Origin: JAVWPP01 sp036635835
GTDB lineage: Bacteria > Bacillota > Clostridia > TANB77 > CAG-465
NCBI GenBank assembly: GCA_036635835.1
Contig: JAVWPP010000032.1
Span: 1-13,581, forward strand
Length of the DNA: 13,581 nt
Direction of reading: 5' to 3'
Shown here: piece by piece, positions 1 through 5,756 of the stretch
How positions within the stretch are numbered: the first letter of the stretch is position 1
Layout: each line of letters begins with the position of its first letter
Notes under the pieces: model-generated
Told to the model about the DNA's origin: nothing
The model's database searches: none
Seen by the model: the letters and a program-made list of their open reading frames with translations, nothing else
Made by a program: the position numbers and the translations under genes

Positions 1-35
1 TTAGATAATGAGAATAAAGCTAGATATATGTTTTA
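1..35 (+). repeat. Partial copy of the stop-codon-linked ~72-base repeat (right part)
   Basis: This is the right-hand part of the repeat found in full at 1145-1216 and 8805-8877; its left part lies outside the window. Bases 7-19 read AATGAGAATAAAG, identical to 1188-1200. A variable six-base stretch of the same length follows, then ATATGTTTTAAAAAA, identical to 1207-1221. An A-rich stretch follows, as behind the other copies. By analogy with the full copies, a gene probably ends just left of the window, but that is inference. Confidence 0.6.
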
Positions 36-127
36 AAAAAGTAAGAAAAAATGGAAAAAAGAAAAATAACTATAGAATAATAAAAAAACATGTGGTAATA
101 TAAAAATAGAAAAAGAGGAGAAAAAAC

Positions 128-1147
128 ATGGTCATAAAAAAAAGAACAAGTAAAACAATAGATTTAATATTTATTGCATACATACTAGGAGCAACAATAT
201 TTGGAATAGTAAAAAGTATAAATAGCGGAAGCATAAAAATAGACATGGATTCAAACGGAATATTAAATGTCTGCATAAGCCTTATATTCATATTTATATT
301 GCAGCTATTTATTACAATTCTCAAAAACTACTTTCTAATTGGCGTATACATTGCAGTAAAACTTACAATTAGATCACATATGTCAGATAAAACATCAAAT
401 AAAAATTTAAACAAAGATATGGTGTACTATAGAGATATAATAAAACAACATTCTCCTGCTACCCTAAGCTATGCTAAAAGCTTTAGATTAGATAAAAAAG
501 ATGTAGTAGCTACATTAATGGGTCTAGAGTTAAAGCAAAAGATTAAAATAACAGATAAAGTTAATATACTTACCGAAGATATAGAAGATTTAGAAGAAAA
601 CGAAAAGTATATATTTAATAGTATCAAAAACAAAGATACGCAAAACATAGATATTAGGATTTTCGAAAACAAAGCTTCAGAAGACTGTAAAAGAGCTGCA
701 TTAATAGAAGAGACAGTAGATGCTCAGAAAAATATCAATGTTAAAGTTATGCTAATTATGGTCATATATACAGCGTTTATTTTTACACTTATATATATAC
801 AGGAGCTAACAGGCGGCGCTAATACCATGTCTATATGGTTACAAATTCTTTTAGCTATCCTTAATACAGTCCTAACAGCCCTTGTATCAATGGCCCCTAT
901 GATTATATTTATACAATATAACACATTCATAGAGTTAGCTAAAAAAGATCCATACATAAGAAGTGATAGCGGTCAAAAGCTTGCACAGAAATTAGAAGGT
1001 TTAAAAAAATATCTAGGAGATTTCGGTAGCTTAGAAGATAACGAGAAAGATTCTTTAGTATTATGGGAAGATTATTTAATATATTCTGTTATTTTTGAGC
1101 AAAATACAAATATTGTAGATGAGTATTTAAATAATATTTTGTCATAA
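128..1147 (+). CDS. DUF2207-like membrane protein lacking the N-terminal extracellular domain
   Basis: A 339-residue membrane protein with no established function. Hydrophobic segments lie near residues 11-30, 46-76, 206-224 and 233-263, giving two membrane blocks around a cytosolic domain. Residues 99-150 carry a YYRDI motif followed by 'KKDVVATLMGLELK', and residues 291-325 carry 'GLKKYLGDF..LE' and 'VLWEDYLIYSVIF'. These are the patterns I associate with the C-terminal half of DUF2207 (YciQ-like) proteins. Typical members also have a secreted beta-rich domain of roughly 200 residues before the first helices; here the first helix starts near residue 11, so that domain is absent. The start is supported by a GAGGAG ribosome site about eight bases upstream. 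The gene is flanked by copies of a short repeat (1-35 and 1145-1216), the second sharing its stop codon. The family call is from remembered patterns, so moderate. Confidence 0.6.
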   Translation: MVIKKRTSKTIDLIFIAYILGATIFGIVKSINSGSIKIDMDSNGILNVCISLIFIFILQLFITILKNYFLIGVYIAVKLTIRSHMSDKTSNKNLNKDMVYYRDIIKQHSPATLSYAKSFRLDKKDVVATLMGLELKQKIKITDKVNILTEDIEDLEENEKYIFNSIKNKDTQNIDIRIFENKASEDCKRAALIEETVDAQKNINVKVMLIMVIYTAFIFTLIYIQELTGGANTMSIWLQILLAILNTVLTALVSMAPMIIFIQYNTFIELAKKDPYIRSDSGQKLAQKLEGLKKYLGDFGSLEDNEKDSLVLWEDYLIYSVIFEQNTNIVDEYLNNILS

Positions 1148-1216
1148 AACATATAAAACTAAACTATCTATATACGGTAAATATATTAATGAGAATAAAG
1201 TAATTCATATGTTTTA
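1145..1216 (+). repeat. Full ~72-base repeat with 10-base inverted ends, starting on a stop codon
   Basis: It starts with the TAA stop of the preceding gene (TAAAACATATAAAA) and ends with ATATGTTTTA, the exact reverse complement of its first ten bases. The interior shares CTATCTA, ATACGG, AAATATAT and TGAGAAT with the copy at 8805-8877 in the same order and near-identical spacing. A roughly 70-base run of A broken by single T or G (1217-1286) follows. The terminal inverted repeat could be a DNA element end or the closing stem of an RNA. The inner hairpin seen in the other copy does not form here, so a conserved RNA fold is not demonstrated. Confidence 0.7.
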
Positions 1217-1269
1217 AAAAATAAAAAAAGAAAAAAATAAAAAAAAGAAGAAAAAAGAATAAAAATAAA

Positions 1270-1315
1270 AGAATAAAAAAATAAAAATATGCTACATATA
1301 AACAATGTAGCATAT
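1270..1315 (-). terminator. Intrinsic terminator of ywbE
   Basis: A perfect 11-base stem (1287-1297 with 1305-1315) closes a seven-base loop. Read on the minus strand it is followed by a T-rich run, and it lies six bases past the ywbE stop codon. On the plus strand the downstream T-run is poor, so it mainly serves the minus-strand gene. Confidence 0.85.
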
Positions 1316-1321
1316 CTTTAT

Positions 1322-1516
1322 CTATTTCAAAATTTGCTGAACCCTGCCAACATTACCATCTGTAAGCCTAACCTTTATACCTCTATGATGAACTGCGCTA
1401 TTTGTTAACAAATCTTGCACAATACCTTCAGTTAAAATACCTGTTCTTTGGTCCTTCTTAAGAACTATTGCAACCTTTAAACCAGGCACAATATTTGCTC
1501 TAATCGTATTATCCAT
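1322..1516 (-). CDS. ywbE: YwbE family protein (DUF2196)
   Basis: A complete 64-residue protein of the small YwbE/DUF2196 family, whose molecular role is not established. The family hallmark is visible nearly end to end: 'RANIVPGLKVAIVLKKDQRTG' at 7-27, then 'LTEGIVQDLLTNSAVHHRGIKVRL' and 'GNVGRVQQIL' at the C-terminus, which reads like a small basic beta-barrel. Length matches the family (about 60-70 residues). The ATG is preceded by AGGAGAG at a good distance. The gene is alone on its strand, has its own terminator, and diverges from the 303-residue protein gene. Confidence 0.92.
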   Translation of the reverse strand: MDNTIRANIVPGLKVAIVLKKDQRTGILTEGIVQDLLTNSAVHHRGIKVRLTDGNVGRVQQILK

Positions 1517-1540
1517 TATACATCTCTCCTTGCAAGATAT

Positions 1541-1569
1541 ATCTTAACACAGAAAAAGCATAAAAGCAA
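1541..1569 (-). promoter_or_regulatory. Candidate sigma-A promoter for ywbE
   Basis: Minus-strand reading gives TTGCTT (1564-1569), a 17-base spacer and TAAGAT (1541-1546), with an extended TGT directly before the -10. The hexamers are weak individually. A 12-base perfect palindrome AAGATATATCTT (1534-1545) overlaps the -10 and could be an operator or chance. Confidence 0.4.
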
Positions 1570-1590
1570 AATATATAGGCAAAAAAAAAG

Positions 1591-1619
1591 TTGACAATAA
1601 AAAAAATATATAATATACT
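1591..1619 (+). promoter_or_regulatory. Sigma-A promoter for the 303-residue protein gene
   Basis: TTGACA (1591-1596), a 17-base spacer and TATACT (1614-1619) form a near-consensus promoter. Transcription should begin near 1626, leaving a leader of only about 17 bases before the ATG at 1643. This argues against the in-frame TTG at 1631 as start. Confidence 0.75.
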
Positions 1620-1642
1620 AAGACCATAAGTTGGTGATACAA

Positions 1643-2554
1643 ATGAAAGAATTCAATATATACGTATCTGCAAAATTTGCGGAAAGCGATAAAATTATAA
1701 TACAAAACAAACAAAATATTTTCCTTACGGATTTGCTAGAGCGCATTAAAAATCTAGAAGGAATAGATAAAAAAATATACGAAACTATATTAAAAAGAAT
1801 AAAGAAAACAGCATTTAGAATAGAAGATAGCGCTGCATATACAGCTAGAATGTCTCAAAGAGAAGACTATAACAGAACCTATGTCCCAACTGGCTTCTAT
1901 AGCATTGCAGAAAACACAGTATACATGCGCGGAGATTCATATTTAAGCTCAAAACTTGCAGAAGATGAACTATCTCTACAAACAAGAAGAATAGCTATAC
2001 AAGAAACCCTATACAGCATGTCTAGTAACTGCAGAGATAAGTCTGGCCTTATGACAATACATGAAGAAGACAAAAAAACTGAAATAATTGGACAAGGATT
2101 CAATAGAGCAGCAACAATAGATATAACAAATAAAATAATTGGAGATAGCGTAGTTAACGGTGTTCCACAAGATTATGTAGCAGCCCTAGAAAGCGTAAAA
2201 GCTATTTTAGAAATGTCAGAAGAAGAATACATGAACATGTATTTTATAGAGAAAAAGTGGTATACAGAAGACCTAGAAACAAGGTTTAACCCACAAACCA
2301 AAGATGAATTAATTAAGCTCATTAAGCAGTATGACGAAAGAAAAAAACTTTCTAAATTTTTTGTAAATGACGTAGCAGAAATACTATATAGTGCTTTTTA
2401 CGAAAACTTAAAAAGAAAAATAAAAGCAAAAGAAGAAATAGATAAGTACGAAGAAAGATTCACAGAAGCCATGGTTAAATACACAGATTATTTTGATCTT
2501 TTAGATGCAAAAAAAGCAGTAGAGCAGCTAATGCAAAAAGCAAATAAAAAGTAA
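1643..2554 (+). CDS. Unrecognised cytosolic protein, possible decayed zincin-type peptidase
   Basis: A 303-residue charged protein without signal peptide or membrane segment; I do not recognise it with certainty. Residues 85-125 read as 'FYSIAENTVYMRGD', a spacer, then 'AIQETLYSMSSN', followed further on by 'GQGFNRAATIDITNKI'. The layout recalls clostridial zinc-peptidase-like proteins with an HExxH helix and a later LNEG-type helix. Here the HExxH place reads QETLY (120-124), keeping only the glutamate, and the LNEG place reads FNRA (153-156). If related, it would be a non-catalytic scaffold. The C-terminal third is Lys/Glu-rich and predicted helical. The ATG at 1643 is chosen over the in-frame TTG at 1631: GGTG sits six bases upstream and the promoter leaves no room for the earlier start. 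It is monocistronic, with its own promoter and terminator. Confidence 0.8.
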   Translation: MKEFNIYVSAKFAESDKIIIQNKQNIFLTDLLERIKNLEGIDKKIYETILKRIKKTAFRIEDSAAYTARMSQREDYNRTYVPTGFYSIAENTVYMRGDSYLSSKLAEDELSLQTRRIAIQETLYSMSSNCRDKSGLMTIHEEDKKTEIIGQGFNRAATIDITNKIIGDSVVNGVPQDYVAALESVKAILEMSEEEYMNMYFIEKKWYTEDLETRFNPQTKDELIKLIKQYDERKKLSKFFVNDVAEILYSAFYENLKRKIKAKEEIDKYEERFTEAMVKYTDYFDLLDAKKAVEQLMQKANKK

Positions 2555-2602
2555 AATGAAAAGTAAAATAAAAAGTAAAAAAAAACGAAAAAAATAAAAA
2601 GA

Positions 2603-2636
2603 AAAATAGCTATGAATCTTCATAGCTATTTTATAT
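2603..2636 (+). terminator. Hairpin terminator after the 303-residue protein gene
   Basis: A perfect 13-base stem (2603-2615 with 2620-2632) with an ATCT loop sits 48 bases past the stop codon, beyond an A-rich run. The 3' arm ends in TTTT followed by ATATAAT, a modest T-run. A-runs on the left side mean it could also work on the minus strand. Confidence 0.7.
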
Positions 2637-2710
2637 AATACATATAAATCTACAAAAAAACTAGATAAAAAAACCATGCTAGATACTACTTTTTTAAAAT
2701 AAGAAACATC

Positions 2711-2776
2711 AAAAATATAATAAAAATATAATAAAAATATAAGAAAAATATAATAAAAATATAATAAAAATATAAC
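2711..2776 (+). repeat. Six tandem 11-base AAAAATATAAT repeats (phased A-tracts)
   Basis: Units start at 2711, 2722, 2733, 2744, 2755 and 2766; they are identical except for the last base of units three (G) and six (C). The 11-base period is close to one helical turn, so the five-A tracts fall on one face of the helix, a classic layout for intrinsic bending. Four units contain a TATAAT hexamer. The array ends about 68 bases before the -10 box of the nucleotidyltransferase gene. The 347-base gap 2555-2901 otherwise contains only the terminator, A-rich sequence and that promoter; I see no gene in it. Confidence 0.9.
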
Positions 2777-2840
2777 AAAAAACAAACAAAAATAAAAAAA
2801 TAAAAAAACCATAAAACATCTAGAAAAAAGCTACAAACTG

Positions 2841-2849
2841 TGATATAAT
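2841..2849 (+). promoter_or_regulatory. Extended -10 promoter for the nucleotidyltransferase operon
   Basis: TGATATAAT matches the extended -10 form TGnTATAAT perfectly. The -35 position (about 2821-2826, TAGAAA) is weak, as is common with extended -10 promoters. A small inverted repeat, ATCAC-ACAA-GTGAT (2857-2870), lies at the expected transcription start and could be an operator, though it is short. Confidence 0.65.
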
Positions 2850-2901
2850 GACCGTGATCACACAAGTGATTAATATAAAAAAGAGAAAGAGGAGAAAATT
2901 T

Positions 2902-3639
2902 ATGAAATGTATTTTGTTATGTGCAGGATATGCTACTAGATTATTTCCATTAACAGAAAATTTCCCAAAAGCTTTACTAGAAGTTGGCGGAAAACCATTA
3001 TTAGATTACATATTAGACGATGTAAATGAAATAGAAAAAGTTGATGAAATATACCTAGTAACTAATGCAAAATATACACCACACTTTGAAAACTGGGCAA
3101 AGGAGAAACATAACGTTAAACCTATATCAGTAATAAACGATGGAACGTATACAAATGACGATAGATTAGGAGCAATAGGAGATATTGTTTACACTATAAA
3201 AAATAAAAAAATAGAAGACGACATTATAGCAATAGCAGGAGACAACTTGTTTGACTTCAAACTAGTAGACTTTGTTAAATACGCTGAGGAAAAAAACAGC
3301 CCAGCTATATGCGTTAAAGAACATGAATGGGATGACCAGTTAAAGAGATTTGGAATAGCAGAGCTAAACGAAGAAGATAGAGTAATAGGCTTTGAAGAAA
3401 AACCAGCAAACCCTAAATCTAACTGCGTTGCATACGCAGAATATATATACCCAAAAGAAACATTGTATCTTTTTGATAAATATATGGATGAAGGAAACCC
3501 AGCAGATGCACCCGGAAACTTTATTAATTTCCTATATAAAGAAACAGATGTATATGCATTTAAATTTACAGGTGAGTGCTACGACGTTGGAACACACGAA
3601 AGCTTAGCACAAGTTAATGAAATTTTTAAAACAAAATAG
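2902..3639 (+). CDS. Sugar-phosphate nucleotidyltransferase (GT-A fold NTP transferase)
   Basis: A 245-residue enzyme expected to condense a sugar-1-phosphate (or related phosphate) with an NTP, giving an activated nucleotide precursor for cell-surface polymers; the exact substrate is not readable. The N-terminal signature 'LCAGYATRLFPLT' (6-18) with PK at 22-23 binds the nucleotide phosphates. AGDN (112-115) carries the first metal-binding Asp (D114). EEKP lies at 165-168, and YDVGT at 227-231 supplies the second Asp (D228), the counterpart of WDxGT in RfbA/GalU enzymes. Length fits the short single-domain forms. The ATG at 2902 is chosen over the in-frame ATG at 2848 because the latter lies inside the -10 box, and GAGGAG stands seven bases before 2902. 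It leads the operon; the membrane protein gene follows after 30 bases. LicC-like cytidylyltransferases are an alternative. Confidence 0.88.
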   Translation: MKCILLCAGYATRLFPLTENFPKALLEVGGKPLLDYILDDVNEIEKVDEIYLVTNAKYTPHFENWAKEKHNVKPISVINDGTYTNDDRLGAIGDIVYTIKNKKIEDDIIAIAGDNLFDFKLVDFVKYAEEKNSPAICVKEHEWDDQLKRFGIAELNEEDRVIGFEEKPANPKSNCVAYAEYIYPKETLYLFDKYMDEGNPADAPGNFINFLYKETDVYAFKFTGECYDVGTHESLAQVNEIFKTK

Positions 3640-3669
3640 TAAGAATCGTAGTATTAGAGGGGTAGTAAA

Positions 3670-5280
3670 ATGTCAGTACCAAAAGTAATAAGGAATTTCA
3701 TAGTAGCCGTATTTATGATTTGTACAGCAGCAATAATAGCTGTACAAACATTATATGGAACATATGCAAAACAGTTTGAATATAACATTTTAGTTAACAT
3801 ACTTTATATAGCTTTTGCTCTAGCAAGTGTATTTGCATACGTATATATAAGAAAAATGTTAAGAAAATATGATTTATCTAAACTAAAATTAAGATTAATA
3901 GAATTTGGATTTATGCTAGCACTTATAGTATTAACTAGAGTAATATTTGGCATACTTTTTATAAATCCAAACTGCAAAATAGATGAAATAGTATCGGTAC
4001 ATAAAGACCTTATAGGTATATTTCCAATAATATCTTTAATGCAAACCCTAGTAAAAAGTATAAATAATATAATAGAAATACCAATGCTATCTACATATAT
4101 TATTAACACTATATTCTTCGTAGGAAGCGTATTTGCTTTCAAAAAAATCTTAAAAATAATAATAAGTAGCCCAGTAATATCTGGAATAGGAACGATTTTG
4201 TTTATCATATATCCTAAATTTATGTACTATAGCTTAGTAATAAACACAGATATAATAGCTCAGTTTTTCTTACTTATGGTTACGCTACTTATAATTTCTA
4301 TTATAAAAGAAGTAAAAATAGCAAACAATAAAAGCAAAGCATATCTAGTATTTAGCATAAGCATAGGAGCCTTTTTAGCAGCTCTAATGTATATAAACAC
4401 TAACATATTAATATGGATAATATTCTTACTGCTTTTAGATATATACATAAGCGAAACAGACTACGCAGGCATTAAATTTTCTAAAAAAACAATGAGAAAA
4501 GCAAACGTAGCTAAAAAAGCAAAACTAATTAGAATTCAAAAAATTAAAGCTAAAAAAATATTGGTATCTGTAGTTGTAATAATAATCAGCGTATTTGTAT
4601 TTAAATTAGTATTTAATTTAGGACTTGGATCTATTACAAATAAAAAATATTTTGGATTCAATCCACTTAGCCAGTCTACCTTATTTGGAGTAGTCAACGA
4701 GCAAACCGCAAGAGAAGAAATTGTTAATTCAAACTTCAAAGAATCGCTAGATAAAAGCACAGGCAAGCTTAACATAGGAAATACAGTGAATAATATAATA
4801 ACATTAAACAAAAAAGGAAAGTTAAAAGAAGCATCTAAACTATCTTCTAGATTAACAAAATCCGTATTAAAGAAGCAAAAAATAAACGAAAAAGTATCAA
4901 ACTTTGCAGAAAAAAATATGGATATAGTAAAAACAGATGTAAACACAAAAAGACCAATATACAAGAAATTTAACAACCAAAAAATATTAATGAGTTTAAT
5001 GAAAATAAACAATGTATTATATAAATTCATATTTGTAATCATAATATTAAGTGAAATAGTTCATATAGTAGTAAAAAGAAAAAGAGATGAATATTCAGTA
5101 ACCATACGTAGCATATTTATAATAAGCCTTATTGGATTAATTCTTTTCGCAAGTTACACTTGTACAAACATAGATATAACAACATTTGCTATATTAATTG
5201 CAGTAATTAATTTAGCCGGAATATACTATAACAGAGATGATAAAGTAAAATTATTAGTAGCGTCTAAACGCAAATTTTAA
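3670..5280 (+). CDS. Polytopic membrane protein, possibly GT-C-like
   Basis: A 536-residue integral membrane protein with about twelve hydrophobic segments (near 10-30, 39-60, 76-97, 134-158, 163-182, 193-213, 224-242, 243-260, 297-317, 450-468, 479-497, 503-520). A Lys/Arg-rich stretch at 270-296 should be cytosolic, and a large hydrophilic loop covers 318-449. 'IIYPKFMYYSLVINTD' (179-194), a Pro-rich turn followed by an Asp before the next helix, and an acidic DE pair at 105-106 after helix three recall GT-C polyprenol-sugar glycosyltransferases. I see no decisive family motif, so this is tentative. Context supports an envelope role: it follows a nucleotidyltransferase by 30 bases and precedes a CBS gene by 15. 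AGAGGGG upstream of the ATG supports the start. Lipid-linked sugar transferase, flippase or polymerase are all possible. Confidence 0.75.
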   Translation: MSVPKVIRNFIVAVFMICTAAIIAVQTLYGTYAKQFEYNILVNILYIAFALASVFAYVYIRKMLRKYDLSKLKLRLIEFGFMLALIVLTRVIFGILFINPNCKIDEIVSVHKDLIGIFPIISLMQTLVKSINNIIEIPMLSTYIINTIFFVGSVFAFKKILKIIISSPVISGIGTILFIIYPKFMYYSLVINTDIIAQFFLLMVTLLIISIIKEVKIANNKSKAYLVFSISIGAFLAALMYINTNILIWIIFLLLLDIYISETDYAGIKFSKKTMRKANVAKKAKLIRIQKIKAKKILVSVVVIIISVFVFKLVFNLGLGSITNKKYFGFNPLSQSTLFGVVNEQTAREEIVNSNFKESLDKSTGKLNIGNTVNNIITLNKKGKLKEASKLSSRLTKSVLKKQKINEKVSNFAEKNMDIVKTDVNTKRPIYKKFNNQKILMSLMKINNVLYKFIFVIIILSEIVHIVVKRKRDEYSVTIRSIFIISLIGLILFASYTCTNIDITTFAILIAVINLAGIYYNRDDKVKLLVASKRKF

Positions 5281-5295
5281 AATAGGTGGTTATAT

Positions 5296-5688
5296 ATGAA
5301 AATAGAAAATATTATGACAAGAAATGTGCATACTTTAAAAACAACTTCTAAAGTATACGAAGCACAAGATATTATGAAAGAGCATGACTTTAGCTTTTTA
5401 CCAGTATTAGAAGGCGCGAAAATCGTTGGAATAATAACAGATAAAGACTTAATAAATGGTCAAATAAAAAATAAGAAAATAATAGAAACATATTTCAATT
5501 TAGAGCTTAAAGACATTATGAATACTTCTTTTGATTTTGTATACAATACAGACTCAGAAACAGCGGTATTCAAGCAATTAAAAGAAAAACATAGAAGAAG
5601 AGTTCCAGTTGTAGATGAAAAACAAAATTTAGTTGGTATTATTTCTATCAATGATCTAAATGCAGAAAGAATGAAACTAGAAAACTAA
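5296..5688 (+). CDS. Stand-alone twin CBS-domain protein
   Basis: A 130-residue soluble protein made only of two CBS motifs, about 1-60 and 70-126. Each shows the family pattern: 'IMTRNVHTL' with 'FSFLPVLEGAKIVGIITDKDL' in the first, 'IMNTSFDFV' with 'RRRVPVVDEKQNLVGIISINDL' in the second. Such Bateman modules typically bind adenine nucleotides (AMP, ATP, SAM or c-di-AMP) and regulate a partner; which ligand applies cannot be read. AGGTGG stands seven bases before the ATG, and the gene starts 15 bases after the membrane protein stop, so co-transcription is near certain. The partner may be the membrane protein or nucleotidyltransferase encoded upstream (inference). A hairpin separates it from dnaG. 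Confidence 0.9.
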   Translation: MKIENIMTRNVHTLKTTSKVYEAQDIMKEHDFSFLPVLEGAKIVGIITDKDLINGQIKNKKIIETYFNLELKDIMNTSFDFVYNTDSETAVFKQLKEKHRRRVPVVDEKQNLVGIISINDLNAERMKLEN

Positions 5689-5694
5689 TATTTA

Positions 5695-5727
5695 GGTGAT
5701 TTTATAACTTAGTAAAATCACCGTTTT
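5695..5727 (+). terminator. Hairpin between the CBS gene and dnaG (weak terminator or attenuator)
   Basis: A perfect ten-base stem (GGTGATTTTA 5695-5704 with 5713-5722) with an eight-base loop begins six bases after the CBS stop and is followed by only GTTTTCT. The poor T-run suggests partial termination. No good promoter is visible between it and dnaG, so dnaG-rpoD may depend on read-through or on a promoter inside the upstream genes. Confidence 0.6.
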
Positions 5728-5756
5728 CTATCTAAAAAGTGAAAGCAGGTGTAAAA

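Noticed and set aside
2528..2812. A 94-codon minus-strand frame rich in Phe, Tyr and Leu
   Set aside because: It is just the complement of the A-rich run, terminator and 11-base repeats; no plausible start signal.
4536..5042. A 168-codon minus-strand open frame inside the membrane protein gene
   Set aside because: Phe/Ile/Leu/Ser-rich composition is what antisense of A-rich codons gives; the plus frame is coherent throughout.
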